Part shown: piece after piece, positions 55,103 to 64,000 of the stretch
How the letters are laid out: every line of letters begins with the position of its first letter
Numbering within the stretch: position 1 is the stretch's first letter
NCBI GenBank assembly: GCA_027886185.1
Contig: WOAB01000893.1
Location: 1,612,001 to 1,676,000, forward strand
Reading direction: 5' to 3'
Length of the DNA: 64,000 bases
Source of the DNA: Rheum nobile
Lineage: Eukaryota > Streptophyta > Magnoliopsida > Caryophyllales > Polygonaceae
Made by a program: the position numbers and the translations under genes
The notes under the pieces: model-generated
The model's database searches: none
Told to the model about the DNA's origin: nothing
Seen by the model: only the letters and a program-made list of their open reading frames with translations

Positions 55103-55306
55103 CTACTGAGGAGGTTGTTGCGGGTACTCGGTGTTCGGGTCAAAGGGGTACTCAAACATGTGGTGATACATCAGCTCAGTCATCCGCTGCTGGCTGCCAA
55201 CCTGCTCCCGAATATGGTCAACCGACAGTTGTAAGCTCGTCATCCTCGTGTCCAGGGAGTCCACATGCCCGCGCAGATGAGCAAAATCAGATGTGTAGTC
55301 GGGCAT
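55103..55306 (-). CDS. Short ORF after pol in element F, coiled-coil-like, unknown function
   Basis: 67 residues from MPDYTSDFAHLRGHVDSLDT; hydrophobic positions repeat through DSLDTRMTSLQLSVDHIREQ, suggesting a coiled coil, and the tail is Pro/Gln-rich. It lies downstream of the hairpin and GC repeats, where Athila and Calypso elements place an env-like or other extra ORF. I do not recognise it as env: no signal peptide or transmembrane segment is visible. It may be the remnant of a longer protein or chance. Confidence 0.4.
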   Translation of the reverse strand: MPDYTSDFAHLRGHVDSLDTRMTSLQLSVDHIREQVGSQQRMTELMYHHMFEYPFDPNTEYPQQPPQ

Positions 55307-55553
55307 GGTATAGGTGGAGGATGAAGAGGGGCCAGCCGGGTCTGGGTCGCCGGATCTGTGGTGAGGGAGGGAAGGGAGTGTGGTTCGCTGCGGTGTGGGT
55401 GAGAGGAGAGGCGGCTGTGAGGGGTGTTCGGGGGAGAGATGGTGAGGGCTGTGAGAGGAGAGGTTTGGTGAGAAGGGTAAAGAGAGGAGAGAGAAAGAAA
55501 GTGAAGGGGGTGATTTTTATATTATTTTTCCCTTTTCTTGTTTTTTTTCAAAA

Positions 55554-55750
55554 GAAAACGCACGGCCGTGCGAAATAACGCACAGGCCGTGCAGTGCTCT
55601 CGGCAAATGAATTAAATTAATTTGCCAAAACCGCACGGCCGTGCACTAAAGTGCACAGGTCGTGCAGTGCTCTCGGCAAAAGAATTAAATTAAATTCAAA
55701 CAGCTATCATAAACGCACGGCCGTGCAATTGAACGCACAGGCCGTGCGAT
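55554..55750. repeat. GCACGGCCGTGC tandem block downstream of pol, element F
   Basis: Three units of about 70 bp each contain an ACGCACGGCCGTGC-like palindrome, a nearby GCACAGGCCGTGC and a TGCTCTCGGCAAA(T/A)GAATTAAAT spacer. The palindrome recurs in the F LTRs and, as a single GACCGTGCGGTC, in the gag-protease linker (59899-59910). Confidence 0.85.
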
Positions 55751-55813
55751 ATGCTCGAACACCCTTTTCTTTTTTTCTTTTTTTTCTTTTTTTTTTTTGG
55801 AAGAAATACATAC

Positions 55814-55831
55814 CTTGGGTTGCCTCCCAAG
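55814..55831 (-). promoter_or_regulatory. Post-pol hairpin, element F (base-pair-swapped form)
   Basis: Minus strand CTTGGGAGGCAACCCAAG is a 6-bp stem with loop AGGCAA, 41 nt after the integrase stop and directly before GTATGT. Compared with CTCGGG...CCCGAG in C and A2, the third pair is T-A instead of C-G. Confidence 0.65.
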
Positions 55832-55872
55832 AAGCGCTTGTTTAAGGTCCGTATCCTGACCTTCCATCCACA

Positions 55873-57249
55873 TCACGTGCTCGGGTCAGGAAGATCGATG
55901 GAAATGATCTCCTCAACCGGATTTCCAGCTATGTATTTCTTCAAGCGCTGACCGTTCACCTTAAATTCCCCTTTTTCTTTGCTCCAAACATCAACTGCGC
56001 CATGGGGATATACTTTACGCACTTGAAAAGGTCTGCTCCACTTTGATCTCAGCTTGCCAGGGAAGAGCTTTAGCTTGGAATTGAAAAGCAAGACAAGATC
56101 ACCTTCTTGGAAATTCTTAGGCACAATGTGTTTGTCATGCCATCTCTTGGTTCTCTCCTTGTAAATCCTGGCATTCTCATAAGCGTCTAATCTCAACTCC
56201 TCCAACTCTTGCAATTGTAGTCTCCTCCTCTCACTTGCTTCCTTCATATCATAATTGAACAACTTAATTGCCCAATACGCCTTATGCTCCAACTCCACAG
56301 GGAGATGACAAGATTTTCCATAGATGAGCCTGTATGGTGTAGTACCAATAGGGGTCTTAAAAGCAGTCCTATAAGCCCAAAGAGCATCATCAAGCTTCAG
56401 AGACCAATCCTTTCGAGACCTGGATACAGTCTTCTCCAAAATACTCTTAATCGGCCTGTTGGAGACTTCAACTTGACCACTGGTTTGAGGATGATATGGG
56501 GTGGCGACTTTATGAGTTACCCCATACTTCTTCAGCAAAGCCTCAAACTTCTTCTCAACAAAGTGTGATCCCCCATCACTAATCACAACTCTTGGTGTCC
56601 CAAATCTAGGAAAAATTACCTTGTTGAAGAACTTGGACACCACCCTAGAGTCATTGGTTGGAGAGGCAATGGCTTCAACCCACTTGGACACATAATCAAC
56701 CGCCACAAGGATGTACTTGTTACCACAAGACGGTGGAAAAGGTCCCATGAAATCAACTCCCCACACATCAAAGATCTCAACCTCCTGAATGTTGTTGAGA
56801 GGCATCTCATTCCTCCTGGAAATATTTCTTGTTCGCTGGCAAGCATCACAAGAGGCAATGAATCGGTGCACATCTTTGAACATAGAGGGCCAATAAAGAG
56901 CGGATTGAAGGATCTTAGAAGTAGTCTTGGAGGAACTAGCATGGCCTCCACATGGTAGAGAGTGACAATGAGTGATAACACTCTCCACCTCCTCCTCTGG
57001 GATGCATCGCCTGATAATCCCATCAGCACACCGCTTGAAAAGCAAAGGCTCATCCCAGTAATAGTGTCTAACATCAGACATAAACTTCTTCTTCTGCTGG
57101 TAAGATAGCACAGGTGGTAATTCATTGCAAACCAAATAATTGACAAAATCAGCATACCGGGGCATCCTGGAATGTGCAAGAGTCAGGATTTGCTCAGTGA
57201 TCCTGAAAAGATGATCATCAGGAAAAAGAATCATTAATAGGGGGCTCAT
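55873..57249 (-). CDS. Athila integrase (element F)
   Basis: 458 residues. Order: RNase H/integrase connection, an integrase zinc-binding-like region (HCHSLPCGGHASSSKT ... CDACQRTRN), then the catalytic core with Asp in FDVWGVDFMGPFPP, Asp in VVISDGGSHF and Glu in SGQVEVSNR with 35 residues between the last two, so the DDE triad is intact. The C-terminal part contains RWHDKHIVPKNFQEGDLVLL and SRPFQVRKVYPHGAVDV. The frame is shifted relative to RT by a one-base length change in a T run near 57230. Integrase joins element DNA to the genome. Confidence 0.9.
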   Translation of the reverse strand: MSPLLMILFPDDHLFRITEQILTLAHSRMPRYADFVNYLVCNELPPVLSYQQKKKFMSDVRHYYWDEPLLFKRCADGIIRRCIPEEEVESVITHCHSLPCGGHASSSKTTSKILQSALYWPSMFKDVHRFIASCDACQRTRNISRRNEMPLNNIQEVEIFDVWGVDFMGPFPPSCGNKYILVAVDYVSKWVEAIASPTNDSRVVSKFFNKVIFPRFGTPRVVISDGGSHFVEKKFEALLKKYGVTHKVATPYHPQTSGQVEVSNRPIKSILEKTVSRSRKDWSLKLDDALWAYRTAFKTPIGTTPYRLIYGKSCHLPVELEHKAYWAIKLFNYDMKEASERRRLQLQELEELRLDAYENARIYKERTKRWHDKHIVPKNFQEGDLVLLFNSKLKLFPGKLRSKWSRPFQVRKVYPHGAVDVWSKEKGEFKVNGQRLKKYIAGNPVEEIISIDLPDPST

Positions 57250-57307
57250 CCCGAGTACACTCCAGCTGCTCTGGAGTCAGCCTAGAAAGATGATCAGCAA
57301 CCATATT

Positions 57308-60300
57308 TTATGTGCCCTTCTTGTCTCTAATCTCTAAATCAAACTCTTGAAGAAGAAGAATCCAATGAATCAGTCTCGGCTTGGCCTCCTTCTTGCTCAA
57401 GAGATATCTAATGGCAACATGATCAGTGTAGACAATCACTTTGGCACCAACCAAATAGGATCGGAACTTCTCAAAAGCAAACACAATAGCTAGCAACTCC
57501 TTCTCAATGGTAGCATAATTCATTTGAGCTCCATCAAGAGTCCTGCTAGCATAGTAGATGGCATGAAGCTTCTTGTCCTTCCTTTGCCCCAAAACAGCTC
57601 CAACAGCGTAGTCACTAGCATCACACATGATCTCAAAAGGAAGATCCCAATCAGGGGGCTGCATAATTGGAGCTGAAATCAGTGCCTCCTTCAACCTGCA
57701 AAAAGAAACAAGACACTCCTCCGAAAAATCAAAGGAAACATCCTTCAAGAGCAAGTTAGTAAGAGGCTTGGCAATTTTAGAAAAATCCTTAATGAACCTC
57801 CTGTAAAAACCTGCATGACCAAGAAAACTCCTTATTCCCTTAACCGAAATAGGAGGAGGCATCTTCTCAATGAGTTCAATCTTTGCCCTGTCAACCTCAA
57901 TACCACGATTAGAAACCAAATGACCCAAGACAATACCCTCACTTACCATAAAATGACATTTTTCCCAATTCAATACGAGGTTAACCTCTTCACACCGCTG
58001 TAAAACTCGTGACAGGTTAGACAAACAAGCATCAAAAGAACCACCATACACAGAAAAGTCATCCATAAACACATCCATGATGTCCTCAATAAAATCAGAA
58101 AAAATGGCCATCATACATCTCTGAAAGGTAGCAGGAGCATTACACAAACCAAAGGGCATCCTTCTATATGCAAATGTGCCATAAGGGCAAGTGAAAGTGG
58201 TCTTCTCCTGGTCATCAGGGTGAATAGGGATCTGGAAAAATCCACTATAACCATCTAAATAACAGAAGTGTGAATGCTTAGCTAGCCTCTCTAACATTTG
58301 GTCAATGAAGGGAAGGGGAAAATGGTCTTTCCGGGTTGCTTTGTTCAATCTCCTATAATCAATGCACATTCTCCAACTCGTGACTGTCCTGGTGGGAATC
58401 AATTCATTTTTCTCATTCTTCACAACAGTCATACCCCCTTTCTTAGGCACAACATGCACTGGACTAACCCACTCACTATCAGAAATAGGATAAATGATGC
58501 CTGCATCTAGCAATTTTAGTACTTCTTTTTTCACAACTTCTTTCATGTTTGGGTTAAGTCTTCTTTGATGCTCAATAGAGGGTTTATGATCATCTTCCAT
58601 CAAAATCCTATGCATGCACATTGAGGGACTAATTCCTTTTAGGTCATCAATACAATATCCTAGTGCTTTTCTATGCAATCTAAGCTCATGCAATAATTTC
58701 TCAAGTTCATCATTACTTAGACTAGCATTGATAATCACAGGATATGTGGAATTGGGTCCAAGAAACTCATACCTCAAAGTGGAAGGCAGGGGCTTCAACT
58801 CCACCTTAGGTGCATCTTTAGACTCCTGCATAGAGCCTGGATCATCTCTTTTCAGGACCTCAGCAACAGCCCCAGGGAATTCTCTAGTGGACTCCAAATC
58901 AAGAACCACGTCAGCAAGTAGCTCAAGATTGTCAGCATGAGTCACACTCTCAGTCAAGCAAAGCTCCAAAGGATCATTAGAAATAATTGACATCATAGAC
59001 TCCTGAGCTTCCTGGTCAATCACATCCACCCTGCAACCATCATCCTCAAAAACAGGCTGTTTAATAGCTTTGGAAAAATTAAATTCAATTTTTTCATCCC
59101 CAATAGTAAAGGAAAGAACACCCTGCTTAACATCAATAAGTGTACCTGCAGTAGCTAGAAAGGGTCTTCCCAATATTATAGGCACGGGAATATCAGCCTC
59201 AATATCAAGGACAATAAAATCAACAGGAATGTAAAACTTACCTATCTGGACGAGAATGTCCTCTAAAATACCTATTGGACGCTTGGTGGATCTGTCTGCC
59301 ATGAAAAGAGTCATCCTCACTGGTCTTGGCTCTCCCAAATCCAGCTTCTTGCATATGGATAGCGGAATCAAACTCACACTGGCTCCCAAATCACACAAAG
59401 CGTTGTAGGTGCTATTGCCAATCACCATAGGGACATGGAAGCCTCCAGGGTCTTCAAGCTTAGGAGGCAATTTATTCTGAATTAGAGCGCTGCACTCCTG
59501 GCTCAAAGAGACGGATTGGTAGTCATCCAGCTTCCTCTTGTTGGACAAGATCTCTTTCAAGAACTTCACATATGCCGGCATTTGCTTCAAAGCGTCGGTG
59601 AAGGGAATGTTGATGTAGAGCTTTTTCAACACCTCCACGAATTTGCCATACTGCTGGTCCAATTGAGCTTGAACTCTCCTTTGTGGAAAGGGAAGAGGGG
59701 GCTTGTAAGCAGGCGGTGGTACATATATGGGCTCCTTTTCTGGCTCCTTCTCCTGGATCACTACTTCTGCAGGCTCTGCAACAACCTTGTCTTTCTTCTT
59801 GGCATCCATAGCTTCAGGATCCATAAGTTGTTTTCCATTCCTTAAGGACACATCATTAATTTTCCCTTTTGGATTAGCTTCAGTCTGTCCTGGAAGTTGA
59901 CCGTGCGGTCTAGGAGTATTCATATCATATTGAGCATGCAGACTCTCATAATGTTTCAGCGTTGCATTAATCTTCTGCATCTCCTTTAATATGAGGGCCG
60001 TGTTGGAATCTTCAGTTGGTTGAGCAGGAGCTTGGTTCTGCGGTGGGAAATTTCTTTGTTGAAATCCAGGAGGTGGTTGTAGTGCAGCCTGGTTGTTCTT
60101 ATAGGAGAAGTTTGGATGATTTCTCCAACCTGGATTATACGTGTTAGAGTATGGATCGTTCCTGGGGCCCTTGTTGAAGTTGTTCATGTAGTTGGCCTAT
60201 CCCTGGGACTCACTCTGAGAAGCAAATAGGTGACAAGATGATATGGTGTGGTCATCCTCTCCACAAAACTGACAGACTACACCAGAAACAACCTGTGTAG

Positions 60301-61240
60301 ATTGCCCTGCACCCTGCGCTTGAGACTTTTGCACCAATAGATTCAGCCTCTTTATCTCTTGTGCCATAGCGTCCATCTGAGCCTGTTGGTGTGTGTCAGA
60401 ACTAACTTCATACATCCCTGCAGGCTTCTTGGAACTTGTAGTAGATCGCGGATCACTATAATAATGAGAGTGTTGAGCAGTTTCCTCGATCAAATCCCAA
60501 GCATCATCAACGTCCATAGTCATGATTCTTCCACCTGCTGAAGCATCAATGATTATTCTGGTAGGACAGTCAATAGCGTTGTAGAAGACATGCAACAGGG
60601 TCCATTTTTGCTGCCCATGATGGGGGCACAACTGCAGCAATTCCTTGAATCTTTCCCACCCTTCATAGAGAGACTCTTGATCTTTCATCTGGAAGGCAAT
60701 AATCTAATTCCTCATCTCAGCAGTCTTCTTCGGTGGAAAATATTTCTGGAGGAATGCCTTTGCTAGCTCATCCCAAGTTGTGATTGACCCTGGAGGTAGG
60801 GCTTTGAACCAAGCTTTGGCCCTGTCCCTCAGAGAGAATGAAAAAGCTCGCAGGTTGAGCGCATCTTGGGACACTTCATGGATCTTCACTGTGTCCATCA
60901 ACTCAGTAAAGGTAGCCAGATGCTGGTGTGGGTTCTCAGACGGTAGACCTCCAAACTGATTCTGTTGAACCATATTGAGCAGAGAGGCCTTTAGATCGAA
61001 GTTACGAGCTTGCACAGGAGGTCGGACCACACCAGAGACAGGACCAAGGTGATTTGGCAGCACATAATCACCAAGCGTCATACGTTGCCCTTGAACTTCC
61101 AGAGCAGGATCTTGTTCCACTCTGTTGTCACCCATGGCTTGTTCTCTGGCTTCGCGTAGTTGTCTTCTTCTAGCACGAAGAGTACGCTCAGGTTCGGGAT
61201 CGTAGTCGTTGAGATTCCCAGCGCTCAGGACTCTTCGCAT
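57308..61240 (-). pseudogene. Athila gag-protease-RT-RNase H frame with three in-frame stops (element F)
   Basis: One frame from MRRVLSAGNLNDYDPEPERT at 61240. Stops: TAG at 60706-60704 and 60199-60197, TAA at 57310-57308. Gag: LRDRAKAWFKALPPGSITTW, AFLQKYFPPKKT; zinc knuckle CQFCGEDDHTISSC near 60260. Protease: YNALCDLGASVSLIPL (Asp codon 59392-59390), IILGRPFLATAG. RT: YRRLNKATRKDHFPLPFIDQ, MPFGLCNAPATFQRCM and VFMDDFSVYG near 58060. RNase H: MCDASDYAVGAVLGQ, YTDHVAIRYLLSKKEAKPRL. It is the only Athila pol in the window. The breaks mean this copy cannot make full gag-pol. Confidence 0.92.
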
Positions 61241-61344
61241 GAGTAGAAAACAAGTCTGCAAGCAAAGCAACAAAAAACGAAATCAAAAATAAAACAAAGA
61301 CTTAGTCGACCCAGTTGTAGGAACACAACTAATACTAGCTATAG

Positions 61345-61362
61345 TCCCCGGCAACGGCGCCA
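61345..61362 (-). other. Element F primer binding site (tRNA-Asp type)
   Basis: Plus strand TCCCCGGCAACGGCGCCA, complement of the unaltered TGGCGCCGTTGCCGGGGA, 6 nt outside the 5' LTR. Confidence 0.93.
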
Positions 61363-61368
61363 AAAACT

Positions 61369-62850
61369 TGATAGGACAAAAACCTACCCACAAGCGTATG
61401 GGTTCAGTTGTAGTATTCTCAAGTGTCGTTCCCAACGAGGACTATGTAGTATTAATTGTATCTTAAACCAGTAAGCTAAGCCAAAAGATTATGAGTTTTG
61501 TTGAACTAATGACTAAAATTGAGAAACAAATGCAAGTGATGATTGTAATCAATGGAGGGGAAATTTCCAAGGCAAGGGATCCCCGCAACTATGCTTCAGT
61601 AGACTTAACTAGATAAATGTCTGAACTTGGTCTGTCTTTGTTGAAAGTAACTATCTTAGGTAATTACTAATTCCTCTCGGATGATAGTAAACGTGCCTAG
61701 ATTCAATTAACATCCACTCTCGCGACTTGCTAATCAAGATCTAGACCCCTTGAGCACTTAGAATCTAAGGTCAAACTGAATCAACATCCACTCTCGTGAC
61801 TTGCTGAATCCAATCTAATCTTAGGGTTTCTATGATAGTTATTAATCCACAGGAGAAATTAAGACGCTCTCGCAATAATAAAATCTCAGATTCAATTCCT
61901 AGTATTCCAATAGAAGTTATCACCTCTCGGTCTCAAACCCTATCTGACTACCTATTAACGTTTTTACCTCTCGGTTGCAAACCCTAATAGGATCCAATTC
62001 GCATAAGCTAATTTGGGCATAAAGCATCTAGGAATGAATCAACAAAGTTTCAGACTTCCATTCAGACAAATATCAAACAAGTCTACCTACGCATAGTTGG
62101 AATCACCCCAACCCTAGAAATATGGAAATTAGAGACATAATCGCAAGATCAACCAAAGAAAACATAATAACGATGGAAATCATAAACAAGATTAAAGAGG
62201 AAGATGAACTTAGTCTCGAATCCAGTAGAACAATCTCCAATGTTGCAATCTCTTCCAAGGAGGCAAAACAATTAGGTCTAGAGTTAGAAAAATGGCCAAA
62301 GGTCCGGAAAAACCTAAAATCCGAAATACTTATACCCATACTAAAAATAAAGTCATTCGGGTAAACTGCACAGCCCGTGCTTTGGCTGTGCAAAAAACGC
62401 ACGGTCAAACGCACGGCCAAAATACACATAAATGAGACCGCACGGCCTGTGCGAAAAACCGCACAGGCAAGGCAAAAAACGCACAGGCAAATAGCGAGAA
62501 ATCACCGCCTGCATGGCCGTGCGGTAAAACGCACGGCCTCAATGTGGAGCTCTTGATTAACTGCACGGCCTTCCACAGTTTCTGCCCTACTTCTCGTTTC
62601 AGCTCGAAATCCGGTCCAAACTCCTCATAGCTCGTCCCGTTAGCCTTCGGATGACATCCTAAGTCCCAGCAGTGTCCTTAAACAGCTCCAGAAATCGATC
62701 CAAGTACCTGTAAACACACATTTCCTAGAGTAGACCTCCATAACGAATAAAAACAATGCAACTAGCTATAAATGCAACACACAATGCATAAAACAACTCA
62801 AATTAAACACAAATGCATGTCTTAGACGTGTAACAAATTGGATGTCATCA
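61369..62850 (-). repeat. Element F 5' LTR
   Basis: 1482 bp, minus TGATGACATCC to TTTGTCCTATCA. GCACGGCCGTGCG-type motifs at 62367-62570. It contains the 82-bp stretch (about 61892-61973) missing from the other LTR, with two CACCTCTCGGT/TACCTCTCGGT words near its edges that may have mediated the deletion. Confidence 0.93.
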
Positions 62851-62855
62851 CCGCT

Positions 62856-63906
62856 GCGTGTGTTGGGCCGAGAGAGCTGCCTTGGAGTGGGCCGCTGCTG
62901 CTTGAATGAATTGGAGGCCGAGAGGAGAAGCCGAGCGAGATCCGGGATTAATTTCCCTGTTCGATTCGTTTGTTTACTTTCCTATTTTTATTTTATTATA
63001 TTATTATTTCCTTTCATTATTTTTATCACCTTTTAGATTTAGGTTAAATACTCTTTAGTTAACCTAGTTGCCACATGATACAATACACAATTAAGTTTTA
63101 CAAGTTCGTTCTTTTCGTTTGACCTCCAGGGTTTCCAACCCATGGAGAGCTAAACACCTTTATTCTGCTAGACGTTTGAAGCAATACAGTTGATTCGGTT
63201 GTGAGATTTATATTCCTTGTTCTTATTCTTATGTGTGTTGGTTTGATTCTCTTGGTTATATTGATTATTGATTTATCGTTGTGCTTCATAGTTTGGCCAG
63301 CTAGGTTGAGTAATATTTATCAATTGCTAGGATTTACATATAGGGGTTCCGAGTGCTTATCTAGTGGCAAATACGATTGTGCGTATAGGGGTTCCGAGCG
63401 CGCAATCGTGAGTGAGAATCAGTTGCATGCGAGTATTAATACGTCTTTCTATTTGCATGTATCCTATATCCTTGTGTGCATTGCTATTGCTTTGTTGGTG
63501 GTAAAGTATACCGACAACTGTGAGAATCGGAGGTATTTTACCATTGGCATAGTAATAAGTCTATCGACAACTGTGAGAATCAATAGTATTTAAGATCAGG
63601 GTGGGAACAACCATAAGAATAGTAAAAGAACTTGGATTGAATAGATTTCAGTGATCAACTTATATCTCTGTATTGTGGATCTCGTTCTAGTGGAACTACT
63701 TTCCCCATCATACTTATTCTTTCTCTAAAGCCTGCATACTTGTCACTTTGCTGAACAACCAAAACCCCCTTTCTTGTTACCTTACATGCTTATAAACACA
63801 TAGATTGATTACTTCCTCCTTGTGGGATCGACCCTTGCTTGCCTCTACTACTTGTTTAGGTTTGTTAGGATTATTTTGTTTAAGGTGTCACGACAACGCC
63901 TTATCA
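62856..63906 (+). repeat. Athila LTR G, second part
   Basis: Continues 51797-52309 after element F and ends CGACAACGCCTTATCA. U5 motif GGGATCGACCC at 63824-63834, 72 nt from the end. A CCGAG(T/C)-type repeat (GGGGTTCCGAG) occurs twice near 63344-63400. Confidence 0.85.
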
Positions 63907-63909
63907 AAT

Positions 63910-63927
63910 TGGCGCCGTTGCCGGGGA
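63910..63927 (+). other. Element G primer binding site (tRNA-Asp type)
   Basis: TGGCGCCGTTGCCGGGGA, 4 nt after LTR G. The last 73 bases are the leader of element G, ending just before the point where related elements begin gag (TTACGGTCCACA); the rest is outside the window. Confidence 0.92.
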
Positions 63928-64000
63928 GGCAAGATTTGATCTTTCTTTGTGTTTGTTCGTGTGCGTGTTACTTTGGTGTGGACCTATCTTACGGTCCACA

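Larger units (their letters stand above)
52310..62850 (-). mobile_element. Element F: complete Athila element with gag, protease, RT, RNase H and integrase
   Basis: 10,541 bp with exact target duplication ccgct (52305-52309 and 62851-62855) inside LTR G. Minus order: 5' LTR (62850-61369), primer site, gag, protease, RT, RNase H, integrase, hairpin, GC repeats, 3' UTR, 3' LTR (53709-52310). LTRs show about 14 substitutions over 1400 bp (near 1%) plus an 82-bp and a 2-bp length difference, so insertion is recent. Despite this, gag-pol carries three in-frame stops and a frameshift. Confidence 0.94.

Noticed and set aside
54982..55578. 198-codon plus-strand ORF
   Set aside because: It runs antisense through the element F post-pol region and purine-rich 3' UTR and has no recognisable domain.

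Overview
The window is repeat-rich nuclear DNA of a flowering plant. No host gene can be supported. Almost every base belongs to a transposable element, mostly Ty3/gypsy LTR retrotransposons of the Athila type (primer binding sites matching the 3' end of tRNA-Asp, DLGA/DLGS protease motifs, gag beginning MVHTRAT). With them are a Reina-like chromovirus, a Ty1/copia element, two Cassandra TRIMs with 5S-rRNA-like LTRs, an L1-type LINE, a CACTA transposase fragment and a small hAT-like MITE. The species cannot be named from the sequence.

Layout. 1-656 is the end of a gypsy LTR inserted in the leftmost LTR of array A. Array A (657-16507, minus strand) has four Athila LTRs alternating with three coding-free internal regions. 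It hosts complete element B (4189-9979, TSD cctac) and a solo LTR of family C (13107-14428, TSD gacga). Array A sits in a LINE (16508-19999, minus), which also carries a probable solo LTR with Cassandra 1 inside it. A copia element starts at 20000. Its gag/pre-integrase part stops at 21739 and its integrase/RT part resumes at 48056, because about 26 kb of nested DNA lies between: element A2 (21740-47597, minus, partly tandem-duplicated), itself carrying element C (27240-36373, with chromovirus E and gypsy LTR pieces inside) and complete element D (39123-46268, TSD cacac), then Cassandra 2. After the copia come the CACTA fragment (50625-51796) and Athila LTR G (51797-63906), which is split by complete element F (52310-62850, TSD ccgct). 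F is the only Athila copy here with RT, RNase H and integrase.

How the parts relate. A (no coding), A2 and D (gag plus protease), C (protease; gag lost) and B (protease-type ORF only) all lack RT and integrase, so they look non-autonomous and dependent on an F-like relative. They share small cis elements with F or with each other: a GGG-loop-CCC motif 70-75 nt from the LTR end in U5; a hairpin with loop AGGCAA 41-46 nt after the last ORF, abutting a GTATGT splice-donor-like sequence; paired CCCGAAAGGG hairpins in the 3' UTR; and a hairpin-plus-polypurine cassette present both internally and next to the 3' LTR. Each family also has its own CpG-rich near-palindromic minisatellite in the LTR and again in the gag-protease linker. 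These shared and covarying elements are the most interesting signals in the window. All comparisons were made by eye.
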